Below, one piece after another: positions 1 to 10,700 of a DNA stretch of 23,013 nucleotides. Made by a program: the position numbers and the translations under genes. The notes under the pieces were generated by a model. The model was not told the origin of the DNA and did no database searches. It was given only the letters and a program-made list of their open reading frames with translations. Numbering within the stretch: position 1 is the first letter of the stretch; every line of letters starts with the position of its first letter. This stretch comes from Larix sibirica (taxonomy: Eukaryota > Streptophyta > Pinopsida > Pinales > Pinaceae): NCBI GenBank assembly GCA_004151065.3, contig NWUY0300011909.1, forward strand, positions 53,756 through 76,768. The letters run 5' to 3'.

Positions 1-300
1 ATTCCTTGAACTTGCTAAATACCTCATCTTTAGTATTCATAAAATAAATCCAATATTTCCTAGAATAATCATTAATGAAAGAAATATGATAGATATTATA
101 TGTAAATGAAATTGATGACATTGCTGATATTACCTATCAATAAATCATGTTTTTCGAGTACACCTATGATCCAGATGGATATTGGTGGCCACCCACCTAT
201 TCCATTGGCTCAAAACAACTTTTTCCAGTTTGGTGGTTTTTTACTGTTTTTCTGTCGAGGCCATTTTGAGGGCCTAAATGATTTTTTTTCGATCCATTTT
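1..300 (-). pseudogene. Ty1/copia-type integrase fragment, decayed and cut by the window edge
   Basis: Read on the minus strand, bases about 92 down to 1 translate without a stop to a peptide containing FINDYSRKYWIYF followed by MNTKDEVF. This matches the conserved copia integrase core (usual form F-I-D-D-Y-S-R-K-x-W-V-Y-F, then a K-S/D-E-V-F segment), which lies between the first and second catalytic acidic residues. The second Asp and the Glu would lie to the left of base 1, outside the window. Bases 93-300 upstream on that strand keep only weak resemblance (a W-P-P-I-S-like stretch where a W-G-P motif would be expected) and need frame changes, so this part is degenerate. In the intact family the enzyme inserts element cDNA into host DNA. 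No gag, protease or clear 5' LTR is readable to the right. The 1-92 part is firm; the right boundary is a guess. Confidence 0.72.
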
Positions 301-961
301 CCAAAGTGTTAGCTTTAGCGCTTTAGCTACGCTTTGACGTACCTCCCCACCATATACTCCTTAGTTAAAAATTTCTAACAATGTATCAAGCGCCCCAAAC
401 AGAGATCGTATGCAAAAGTTACGACCCAATGAAGTTGATGTATCAACTAACCACAACGGGGCCCGTAAACCTTTTTACAATTCATCTACTAGGGTTAGGT
501 TTTTGATGTTTAGAGTTTTAACCCTTATGTTTATGATAAAAAGGCCCTTTGATCTCCTTTTGTAATCATCTTGTGACGAATGAGCATAGCCGCCATATCT
601 CTTCTCAGAGATAAAGCTACCACTATTCTAACTGCTTTTTATTTTACTGAATGTTATGTTTCATTCAATTAATAGAATTTGAGTGTGTTGTATCATTGTG
701 TTCCTTGCAATATATCTGTGTTGCTTGCAGTATATCTGTGTATTTTGTTCTCTATATATGCTCTTTCATTTCGTTCTCACATAAATCTGGATCATTTTCA
801 CATCCAAGAAAGGTTTGATAAGGTGCCTTTCTCCTACGAACTCCCTATAGTTGAATAGTGAGTTTTGAATACTTATGGCAATGCCTTATTTAGCCTTATT
901 TCCCTCTTTTTTTGATCGGATTTCCTTCCTCGGGTTAGATATGTGAGATGTAAGGAGGTGG
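301..961. other. Non-coding stretch, possible old LTR or leader remnants
   Basis: There is no credible reading frame. The stretch around 540-800 has a short duplicated phrase (tatatctgtgt at about 712 and 732) and pyrimidine-rich runs of the kind seen in plant retrotransposon LTRs and leaders, but no boundaries could be fixed. Bases 898-961 resemble 21766-21830 (shared phrases include ggatttccttc and a following ggttag), and I use them as the left flank of diverged repeat copy A. Confidence 0.4.
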
Positions 962-2127
962 TGCTGGTACTAAAATCTACCTTATCAAAATTTTCAATTT
1001 CCGGCAACGAAATCAATAGGTTTTCAAAAGTGTTCACTGCAGGAAGTTCTGGCTGCGAAATTAACAGCCTACCAATTAAACTTGGTATAAGAAGCCATAT
1101 TTTCCAGACCAAACATTTTCTAGTTTACAAACATTTTCTAGCTTTTAAACTCATCATTTTTCCTATAAGTTTCAAATATTCATTTGATGAATCTCCCAAC
1201 ATGCCATTGTCCTTCATATTCCAAGGTTAGTTTTAACTTGTCTTTCCTTTGTTAAAAATGCCAAGTTAGTCCATTGCCCAAAGCCTAAAATATTAAAAAA
1301 TATTTCTTTTAAAATCATTTTATTATAAAAAGGTTTTGGGCAAATAAAAAATTTCAGGCTTTAGGCCTAATCTTCAGGTTGAGCCAACATATCACCAAGG
1401 TTCACCAAGAACCAAGAGCCCTCCCTATAGTATATCTATCAGATAAATGCCAAATGTCACGCTGAGACAGAGAGAAAGATGTCATATAGCAAATGCCAAT
1501 GGAAATCACACAGTTTAGCTTGTACAGAGAGCTTATGTTTGAGAACTCCATCACGTATACGCACCTGCTTTTAGAACTCCATCACATAGAGCTTATATTT
1601 TGAGTCTGCTGCAAAAAGGATGCTATAGGAAATCCCGTAGCACCTCCCCAAAATTTAACACTGTGAAAATGCAAAGTTGCTACCGAAAATTCTGTAGGTG
1701 ACTGTTTTCACAGTCAACTTTTGATGCATTTCCTAAGCAAATGGAGCCGAATCTTTAAAATCTGAAACATGGGTTTTTTGGGGAAATGGGCCCAATCAGA
1801 GGAATCACGAGCCTTTAAAAAACACCCAGCCACCTCATCATTTCGACCTAGAGACCAGATATATCATTTTCCTTGATCATTGGAGCCAACACATGAGGGT
1901 TGAGTGAGTTGTTTTGAGATCCATCCATTAAGGGATTATGAGTTTTTTTTCCTTGGAAAGGGATTATGAGTTATAGCTTTAAATCCATTATTTTTGGATT
2001 TCAGATTTGTAATAGTTTCTATATATTGTTAAACTCAAATGTAATGGAAGGTTCAATTCAATTCTAAATTGGAGAAGGACTTATAGTCAATCTTTTTGTT
2101 TTCAAAACTTTGAGTTATGTTGTGTCT

Positions 2128-2201
2128 ATACTACATTACTGAAGACTCCTATTAATACAATGTTATACTACATTACTGAAGACTCCTATTAATACAATGT
2201 T
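2128..2201. repeat. 37-bp tandem duplication
   Basis: Two adjacent, essentially identical 37-bp units begin with atactacattactgaagac at 2128 and 2165. They lie in AT-rich non-coding DNA inside the candidate 962-2742 insertion. Confidence 0.9.
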
Positions 2202-2219
2202 TTGACAGTTTTTCTTATA

Positions 2220-2337
2220 TGTATCTGTCTTTATTCCTTTTATTTGGATGTAATAATTAACAATAGAGTGTAATATGTATCTGTCTTAATTCCTTTTATT
2301 CCTTTTATTTGGATGTAATAATTAACAATATAGTGTA
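2220..2337. repeat. Tandem duplication of about 54 bp with a 10-bp internal expansion
   Basis: The phrase gtatctgtctt...ggatgtaataattaacaata occurs at about 2220 and again at about 2276. The second unit carries an extra copy of the ttattccttt segment. Non-coding. Confidence 0.85.
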
Positions 2338-2742
2338 TGATGTTACTATGAGTTATAGACTCCTGAGATTGTAAAGGATTTACAATGGATGGCCTATATC
2401 TCAAAGTTATATTCAAATATTTATATTCTTAGTTGGAAAGGGTTTCTGATTATGAGCATCTTTTCTTGGTGAAACTTTCATTTAATTAGGGTGAGAGAGT
2501 GTTGTGTTTACTATTATGTTTTTTATTATTCTTCCTACTTTATTTTTAAATCAAATGTATGAGCTTTGTATTAAAAGGCCTTATTTTTATGGGTATAGAT
2601 TATAAATATGAGAATTTGTAGTGTGTTTAAGATCCAAATCCCAGTTAATCAGAACCACACACAAACTCAAGCAATCATACAAATACTCAAGGTGTGCTAG
2701 GCATGCTCTTGTAGCAGTCCAGAGCATCTTCTAGCGCTAACA

Positions 2743-4287
2743 TGTGGTTTTCTCAATATGGATTTGAGGTATATGCCTTTCTCCTTTCCTTTCCATTAAT
2801 CATTTTCCTCTTCCGTGACAACAATTGGCTAAGCATAAATGGTTTGTTGTTTGGTGGAGATTGAAGATCTTCGACTATTTTAGGGACTCGTTTTCCTTTT
2901 CCCTGTCTCTATCTTTGTGGGGATGGGATTTGTTTTCTTTTGTTGATCCTCCCCTCCTTCCTTGGGATTTTCAAAGGAGTTGAAGTCTTGTAAAACTCGA
3001 AAGCAATTTATGTTGTTAGAGGGATCGGTCTTAATGGATTTTGGGTTCTTGGTTTGTGCCTACTACTTTTTCTTGTAAATCTCTAGTTTGAAAGGGATTA
3101 TACCATCTTCCTTTCTTTTATTTTAAATCTACTCTATGGAGTCTTTGAGAAGGGATATCTTGGATAGCTCATTAAAGGAGATATTACAAATACTATAGAA
3201 GAATCTAGTGGAGAATGCCTTGCAAAGTGGACTTTGACATGGCACATAATTAAAAGGAAATTGTTTTCAATCCAATTCTTGGTAAAATGTTCATTCATCC
3301 CATTGGAATAAGATGACCTCTAAAATTACCTATCCCAAAGATACTTCCACATAGGTGTGACCACATGAGTATTGGCCTTCGTTAGGTTCATTTGCTTCAA
3401 TAAATGCCCCCAAGCTACCGCCAATAGATTTTGAAGTTTATTTGTCCCTACAAATCAATAACAAATGGGGAACATGAACCTTGATAGGGGATGAAACAAT
3501 TTCCTCTATTGGGTTCAAACCTTGCATCTACTAATTGAGATATAATCTTGCAAGCCCATGAAGTATGGCCTAGAGTAAAATATCAAATCCCAATCATATT
3601 TTGACTAGAAAAAAATATAAAGAAACCCCTCCCAAAAGAAAAAAAATGAGAGTTATCCCTACAACTTAAACATCCAAGATGCGACTAGGCCATAATGCAA
3701 TAAACTTACCAGCCAAGGCTCTCCCTGGAAGGATAGAGGTATTTCCTATAGCTTTAGTAGTTATGATAGGGAGGGTATGGCTTCTTTCCCCCTTCTTCAC
3801 AAATTGATCTATAGGGGTTGATTTTGAATATTTTAATGCAACGATGAGTTCTTCAAGGGAAGGATAAGTATTCATGGGAATGTTTGGCACCCTTTATCTA
3901 AAGAACCCATCAAGGTAGCCACAGACTTCTAAATTGCCTTATGTGCTCATGGTTGAGACTCTATGTCCAATCTCCCTTCGACTTATTCACCTCAATCAAA
4001 CCCCCTTCAACTTATTCACCTCAATCAAACCAATGGCAAGAATCACCACAATTGTGACTCAATCTATAATAATGTTCATGATTTAGTAAGTTTAGACATT
4101 CGTAAATGATAACTATGTCACTAAGGTAACCCTAATCATTGTCCTCTATAACACCTTTTCTCTTCATACTCTCCTTATTAAGAATAAATATTTGTAAATA
4201 CCCATGTAAGTGTTTGAACTCAAGCCTTCACATTAATACAAGCACAATTACCTCGTTACTTTACATTAAATCACAATTTTATGAAAA
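2743..4287. repeat. Diverged direct repeat, copy A (partner at 21831-22940)
   Basis: Many long stretches match the right end of the window in the same order and orientation. One example is the block beginning ttttctcaat at 2748 and at 21831. Another is tgttgtttggtggagatt at about 2846 and 21929. A third is the run from gatagaggtattt (3732) through ccaatggcaagaatcaccac (about 4031) to the end near 4287. I estimate roughly 75-85% identity by eye. Copy A carries about 361 bp (3347-3707) that copy B lacks, bounded by the same four bases (actt) on both sides. There is no convincing reading frame in either copy; the 74-residue minus-strand frame at 3666-3890 is not kept in copy B. The nature of the repeat is unknown. 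It could be a remnant of a dispersed element or an old segmental duplication. Confidence 0.75.
3974..4031. repeat. 29-bp tandem duplication within repeat copy A
   Basis: The phrase acttattcacctcaatcaaa occurs at 3981 and 4010. Copy B has only one unit at the matching place, so the duplication arose after the two copies separated, or was lost in copy B. Confidence 0.88.
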
Positions 4288-4788
4288 AAATATATTTTTC
4301 AAATATTAAAATTATGATATATTACTATTTCTTAGCATCAAACATGTTTTAGTACAATGTCATGACCAAATGTCAAACCTATCACGAGTTAGAATTGCGT
4401 GTGAGAAAAACATTCATTGTTTTAGAAGCTTTTCCATGGTGTAATTTTACTCATATAATTTTCTTTCATTTTAAAAGCTAAGTAATAGCGGGTTGGTGAG
4501 ATAATTGGTTTGTGGAGATAAGTGTTAATATTAATATGGAATGAAACTTCATATCTTTTTTTTTCAATTGTAAGTAACAATGGTTTTGGGGGGAGATAAT
4601 TGGTTTGTGGAGATAAGTGATAATTGTTAATATTAATATGGAATGAAACTTGTAATATTTGGAATTATTATATTGAAAGTTTATGGTTAAATGTAAGAAG
4701 AATGTGTAATATTTATATTTTACATTAACATAATTTAATTTAATATAATATTTAAAAAATAAATTAAGAAAAGAATATCAAACATTAA
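4288..4788. other. AT-rich non-coding stretch with a local duplication
   Basis: There is no gene here. A segment of about 52 bp (gataattggtttgtggagat ... aatatggaatgaaact) occurs at about 4499-4550 and again at about 4594-4650, the second with a short insertion. The stretch leads into the TA microsatellite just 5' of the LINE. Confidence 0.7.
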
Positions 4789-4810
4789 TATATATATATA
4801 TATATATATA
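4789..4810. repeat. (TA)11 microsatellite at the 5' edge of the LINE
   Basis: Perfect TA dinucleotide run. The change from about 75% AT to the GC-richer LINE occurs within the next ten bases. L1-type endonucleases favour AT-rich targets, which fits insertion here, but the low complexity hides any target-site duplication. Confidence 0.95.
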
Positions 4811-4875
4811 ATGGAATGAAGCCCTTGGCTCTTCTCCTGTCGTGAACCGCCCCACCCTCGGGCCTAGTTGGTTTC

Positions 4876-6285
4876 ATGGCCTCCTCATAGGGAGGGGCAG
4901 GCGGCCCCTCTCAAGCGACTCCTTCTACATATCTGTTTCTTACCGATAATCCCCCTGCCATCACTCTGAAGATAGGGTAGGAGGAAATCCCTATCTCAGG
5001 GATCGATGCTCCTTCCAGCCCATCAAAAACTACAATAGCCTCTAGCTCCAACATTGGTCTTCCATGTACCAAAACTTGTATTTCCAAGACGTTCGAACGA
5101 CCATGCATCACCCTTCCAACAAAGCGAATAAATGCGAGAGTTCAAAAAATGAGAGACCATGCTCTCATTGGTAAATTCATTAGTATCTGGCCTACAGAGC
5201 AGGCTCTAAGAGGATGGATATTACCCAAATGGAAACCCAAAGCCCACTTTGATCTCCAACTGGGATCAAAATGGTTTTTCACCATTATCTTCCACCGGCT
5301 AGACGATAAATCTAGGGTTGAAGATGGTGGACAGTACTTTTTCAACTCAACCGGACTATACCTCTGCAACTTGACGGAAAGGTTTAGCCTGGAAAAGGAA
5401 GATTTCACTTGGGCACTGGTGTGGATCCGTATGTACTCCCTGCTGCAGGAGTACTAGGATGAAGAGACGCTTAGTGACATAGGAAACACCCTTGGTAGCT
5501 ATATCAAATCTACTAAACAGACGAGGCTCAGTAAGTATACATCTTATGCACAAATTTGTGTTTACATGCGCATCGCTTAGGCCCTCCAAGAATTTGTCAG
5601 CCTCATTAACGAGTACACTCAACAATCTCTAGAGTACGAGCATGTTCCCTTCTGATGCCGTAAGTGTCACGAGCACGAACATCTATACAGGGACTGCCCC
5701 TTGAACCAGGCTGCATCCAACAATCCATCCACCAATGGAAAACATGAAGAAGGATTTCAAAAAGCTGGAAAGAAAAGACGACACAACCGCAAGCCCCCCA
5801 ACGCCCCTGGGGATAAAGCTCTGGAAGGTCCCACTACCATCAATATCTTTGCGGCTCTAGAAGAAACATTGGTAGATCCTTTTGTAGGGGAAAAGAAGGG
5901 AGCACCCGATCCCAAAAATCCTCACCCGGAACACCCAAAAGGCCAAACCTCCGAACAAGTTGTTGATCTCTCGAAATATCCAAGGAGAGACCCCCCTACT
6001 ACACATGTTGTGGTCGTCATGCAAGAGACCGCAATTCCTGCACAAAAAGTTACCACAAGCCCTAAAATTCTGATGGATGAAGAAATGAGTGAGATTGAAC
6101 TAGGAGACCTAGATCTTTTAGGCCTTGATGAAGCATGCACCAAGAAAGCGTACAGATATATCCCTCCAAGGAAAATCCAACTCTTAAAGGAAGCTCTGGC
6201 TCATGCAAGAGTGCACAACAAATTAGGAGTACTAAACATGCCTCAAAAGGACAAACACAAGGCTCAGAAAGATAACAAGAAGTGA
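4876..6285 (+). pseudogene. LINE ORF1: nucleic-acid-binding protein with DUF4283-like region and CCHC knuckle
   Basis: One frame runs from ATG 4876 to TGA 6283-6285 (about 470 codons) and is broken only by in-frame stops: TAG 4888, TAG 4978, TAG 5455, TAG 5578 and TGA 5653. There is no frameshift. The segment 5149-5457 has the DUF4283 pattern: ALIGKF near its start, a W-K-P turn, GGQYFFNSTGLYL, and VWIRMYSLLQEY running into the TAG at 5455. Family members usually have Trp after that Tyr, which points to TGG to TAG. A zinc knuckle at 5656-5697 reads C-x2-C-x4-H-x4-C (CRKCHEHEHLYRDC). The C-terminal part (5701-6285) is rich in Lys, Pro and Glu, with low complexity. In related elements ORF1 protein binds element RNA and forms the RNP used for target-primed reverse transcription. 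ORF2 follows 110 bases downstream. The start could instead lie further 5' or near 4891, because the second stop sits so close to the first Met. Confidence 0.85.
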
Positions 6286-6395
6286 GGTCGCAAGATGGAT
6301 CTCCAAAGGGTAAGCATACTTGGCACCAGGCTAGTTGAGTCAAGACAATATCCAAAGTTAACGGAATTATTTCCCAACCTCTCCCCCAATTCCCA

Positions 6396-9300
6396 ATGAA
6401 TCTAATCTCCTGGAATGTAAGAGGCATAAATGGACCCTCAAAGCACATAATGTTGAAACGAAAAATCCTTCAGTATATGCCTACTGTTCTCTTCTTGCAG
6501 GAGACGAAGTGCTCTAGTTCTACTCTTCAAACCCTCATGGCCAAACTGTGGAAATGATGCCAAGGGATGGACATTGACGCCATGGGTGCCTCTGGTGGCC
6601 TAGCCATTGCATGGAATCCCACCCTTATTTCACTGGGGGATTTATCCTCCACTGCCCACTCCCTCTCTACCTATTTTCACCTTATTGGAACTAGTATTCA
6701 TGGGTTTATTTTGAATGTCTACGTGCCCCAACCCACAACCCTTGAACTTCATCTGATTGACTACCTGGACTGGTTTACATCTCAGCACTAGGACTCCCCT
6801 CTCATCATTGGAGGGGATTTCAACTTGATTACCTCCCTCAAGGAGAAAAAAGGAGGAAGAAGGACCCTTTCCAATGAGGACTCATGCTTCAAAACTCTCA
6901 TCCACAATCATAACCTGGTGGATCTCAATACCTCTCAAGGATTATTTACCTGCAACAACCGTCAGGGGGGAGAAAAATGGATTGCTAAGTGCCTGGATTG
7001 TTTCCTGGTCTCAGATAATGTTATTGACTTGGGAGACCTTCTGACTGCATCTGTCCTTCCGGCCGCAGGATCAGATCATTGGCCCATTTCACTTTCTTGG
7101 CAAAGTGTGGGTGCAAAGAGCTTCTGCCCTTTCCGTTTCGAAAAATTCTAGCTATATCACCCAAATTTCCAGGACACAATTTGCTCATGGTGGCTAGGGA
7201 TGTAGGTGGGGGGTCGTTCTAAGATGGCCATAATGCAACATAAGCTAAAAATTATGAGAGCTAAAATCAGGAGTTGGAATCGTCATACCTTCGACAAAAT
7301 CTTCAAAGCCAAAAGCGATAAGGAGAAAGAGATGGAGGGGGTGCAACAAATAATCATGACTCAAGGTCTCTCGGACACCAACAATACTAAATAAAAAGAG
7401 ATCTTGGACCAGTTGGAAAAGTGTTGTGAACAGGAGGAAATCCTCTGGAAACAAAAATCGCGGGCTCTGTGGTTAAAAGAAGGGGAGCGCAATACAACTT
7501 TCTTCCATCGCACCACCATACAACATCGCATGAAAAATCAAATCTCTACTCTTAAGGAAGAGAATGGGACAAACCTAGAGGATCACTAATATATTGAACA
7601 TGAGTTAGTACACTTCTATAAATATATTCTCACTGAAACAGTTCCCTCAAGGTCTCATGCTATAGAACATGTCACAGCCAAGGTTCCAAAAATTCTGAAC
7701 GATGAGCACAACGCCACCCTAATGCGGCCCATCACTCTTTCGTAAGTGGAATCAACTGTCAACCAGATGGTGGAAGGTAAGGATCCGGGACCTGACGGCT
7801 TCACCATCAATTTCTTCCATCACTGTTGAGATATGTTAAAGCAAGAAGTGTTGGAGCTGGTAGAGGAATCCAGGAAAAAACAATGGGTCCTTCCATCCCT
7901 TAACGCAACCTTCCTCACTCTAATTCCCAAGGAAACTGGCGCTGCTCAACATGGTAAGTTCCGACCCATATCCCTTTGCAATGTTATTTACAAAATCATC
8001 ACAAAAGTGATCGCTAATAGGCTCAAGCCTCTCTTACCCCTACTTATGTCCCCTAAGAAAATTGGTTATGTTGAAGGACATCAGATCTTGGATGGCATCA
8101 TCCTAGTCTGTGAAGTCACTCACTACCTGAGAGTCACTAAGACCCCTGGTATGCTCATCAAGCTGGATCTATCCAAGGATTTTGACAAACTGAGCTGGGA
8201 TTTTATTGAGAAAATGCTTCTAACTTTTGGCTTCATCCAGGACTGGACTCGCTGGATCCTAGCCCTCACATCCTCTGCCTTCTTCTCAATCTTCATCAAT
8301 GGATCCCCGTCTACTACTTTCTCCCCTTCCAGAGGTATCTGTCAAGGGGACTCGCTCTCTCATTTTATTTTTATCCTCATGGCGGAAGGTCTGGGCCGAA
8401 TGATAAATGATGAGGTAAATGTCGGGGCTATCAGAGACCTCTCCATTCACGACAGCTCCCCCTAGCTTACCAACAATTTGTTGATGACAACCTCCTTTTC
8501 AGTCACCCCTCTATCTAGGAAGCCCGCAAGTTCAAAAAAATCCTCCATATCTTCTCGGAAGCCTACGGAACCACCATTAATATGGATAAATCCCAAATTT
8601 TCTTCTTCAACACGGATGCCACCACTCAACGAAATGTTTCTTGCATCCTTGGATACTCAGCTTCCTCCCTCCCCTCCAAATACTTGGGTGCGCCTCTCAC
8701 TGACTCAACTATCAAACATTCTACTTGGAGGGAACTCCTGGACAAACTTGAAAGAGAAATCTCTTCCTGGACCTTCAGAACTCTGATTTGGCCAGCAAAT
8801 TAAATCTCCTCAAATATGTTCTCCAGTCTATGCCCCTTTATCTTTTTTATGTTCCTGCTGCTCCCAAATGGGTCCCCAAATGCATTAAAAAATTACAGCG
8901 CTCTTTTCTTTGGGGAGGGGATAATAACCAACACAAATGGGCCCTTGTCAATTTGCAAACATTCTGTCTTCCAAAGCGTGAAGGAGGCCTCAGAATTCGG
9001 GATCTAGAGACAAATAATGAGGTACTGTCGACAAAAATTTGGTGGAGTTAGATCTACAAGAATGCTTCCCAGTGGGATAAACTTTGGAACAACAAATATG
9101 CTCCGAGGTGGCCCACCTCATAGCTCATTCGTTATGACCTGGATCCTCCGGGATCTCTTATTTGGAGAGCAACCATTGTCAAAAAGCCTTAATCAAACAT
9201 CATAGTTTCTGGGAAATTAGAGAGGGGGCCCACGCCAATTTCTGGCATGACTTATGGAAATAGATTCCTAGTCTCTGCAGTCAAAATGACTCTCCGGAAC

Positions 9301-10635
9301 TACAGGTCTTCATGCAGAATAAAGTGAGCCTAAAGGTTAGGGATTTCTGGACACTCTCTAACAACTCCCCCTTTAGAAGTTGGATGGCTCCCACACTTTA
9401 GGGTTTCACGGGATAGGCTGATGGCCTCTGGCAGGAGCTACATAAGCGAAAAATCTGTATTAATCAAGGAACTGACATTATTAGATAGGGGAACTAGCCG
9501 AAAGGAACCTTTTCCATCAAGGAGGCTTATTTCTTGAAGACTCAATGACAGGAGGCGGATCTTGACCCACTCTGGGGAAGAATATGGGGATCCAATCTTT
9601 GGAAAAAAATATCGACCTTCCTTTGGCTACTCATTCACTGTGGCATCCTTACTTGGGATAATATTTTAAAAAGGGGATTCCAGGGGCCTTATATTTGTGT
9701 TATGTGTGGCGACCAAGCTGAAACCATCTACCATCTTCTTGACTCCTGTGTTACAACTAGTGAGCTCTGGGACATGGTGACATATAGATGCAGAAGATCT
9801 AACCGGGCTAGGGGTAACATTGTCCTAACCTTACAATAGTGGGGAGAAAATCCATTCCACTGTGTCCTCTTGAATAGGTTGTGGGTTCTTATCCACGGGT
9901 TCTTGGTCTGGAGTATTTGGTTGGAAATAAATCGTAGAATCTTTGAAGGAAAAAAGAGGCCCATCTCGGCGATATGGGATACAATTGCAGGCACATACAA
10001 GAAACTCTCTTCTCAAAAGTTTGGTTCAATTTGGACTTTCCCACTACTCAGTCTGAAATTGAAATTATGAGGATTTGGGACTTTTGAAACACCTCGGCCT
10101 CCCCTACACCCAAACCTCTTCATCTGATTCCTTCCAGCTCGGATTCTTGGAGTGCCCCCCTGATGGCTTCCTCAAACTTAACTTTGATGGGGCCTCTAAA
10201 GGAAATCCTAGAGAAGATGGCTTTGGGGGAGTTTTCAGAAACTCTTCGGGTTCCATTATGTGGGTCTTCTACGGATATCTTGGATATGACATCAACAATG
10301 CAACATAACTCGCTGGGCTCTTAGAAGGTATCTCCATGGCCATCAAGGAAAATATCCTGCCTCTCATCGTTGAAGGGGATTCTCAAATCATTCTTACTGT
10401 GGCCACCCACCTCCGTAATGGCTCCCAGGACTCTAAGCTCTCCCCCAGTTGGAGGCTCGAGCATGGCTTGCTTAACCTGGAAAACCTACTCTCTCAAACA
10501 AGGTCCATTACTTTTCAACATGTCTAGAGAAAGGCGAGCACACCTGCTGACTGTCTAGCCAATGAAGGAGTCGACAAAAACTCCCCACTCTGGGAAGGGG
10601 ATTTGATCCACATCCACTCTGAAGGACTGAGATAA
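6396..10635 (+). pseudogene. LINE ORF2: endonuclease / reverse transcriptase / zf-RVT / RNase H polyprotein
   Basis: ATG 6396 opens MNLISWNVRGINGP, the standard APE-endonuclease start. Endonuclease motifs follow: LQETK (Glu codon 6501), GGDFN (6810-6824) and SDHW (7071-7082). The R-x-D-R-F motif has decayed to CLDCF. RT signs: PDGF near 7793, LIPKE, FRPISLCNVIYK, DLSKDFDKLSW with catalytic Asp at 8166, SRGICQGDSLS, and FVDD at 8477-8488. A zinc-binding region has CVMC (9696-9707) and HLLDSC (9732-9749). RNase H follows at about 10165-10600, with FDGAS (Asp 10186), EGDS (Asp 10378) and ADCLAN (Asp 10549). The frame order is 0, 2, 1, 0, 2, 1; each step fits one lost base in a run near 8458-8462, 8787-8789, 9181-9185, 10040-10042 and 10155-10160. 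In-frame stops include 6555, 6789, 7149, 7203, 7392, 7587, 7743, 7827, 8516, 9049, 9121, 9261, 9399, 9414, 9486, 9495, 9546, 9837, 10085, 10306 and 10525. The TAA at 10633 may be the true end or a mutated sense codon, since the frame stays open to TAG 10807. Confidence 0.92.
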
Positions 10636-10700
10636 AAATGCCAGGAAATTTCCCACAAAGACCTTCCTAACCCGGATGCGGGTGTCGTGGCAGAAATGGC

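Larger units (their letters stand above)
962..2742. mobile_element. Candidate 1.78-kb insertion (possible solo LTR) within repeat copy A
   Basis: Repeat copy B (21766-22940) runs continuously through a point (about 21826-21830) where copy A is split. Copy A's left flank ends at 961 and its right flank resumes at 2743 with ttttctcaat. The intervening block starts with TG at 962 and ends with CA at 2742. It is flanked by ggtgg (957-961) and tgtgg (2743-2747), an imperfect 5-bp target-site repeat. The first 12 bases and the reverse complement of the last 12 agree at 8 positions, and the 4 mismatches are transitions. TG...CA ends with a 5-bp duplication are typical of LTR retrotransposons. A single block without coding capacity would fit a solo LTR or a non-autonomous element. 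The short ORFs inside (for example 943-1230) look like chance. The left flank match is only about 60 bp, so this is a hypothesis. Confidence 0.4.

Noticed and set aside
1650-1735. Inverted repeat (aaatgcaaagttg against caacttttgatgcattt) as a MITE or hairpin element
   Set aside because: The arms are short and differ by a four-base insert. No flanking duplication was seen.
5922-6448. Minus-strand ORFs opposite ORF1 and the start of ORF2
   Set aside because: They overlap well-supported plus-strand coding sequence and show no domain of their own.
8478-8786. Plus-strand ORF of 102 codons rich in Ser and Pro
   Set aside because: It is an alternative frame over the RT region. The true frame here carries FVDD and the SEAYGTTINMDKSQ segment.
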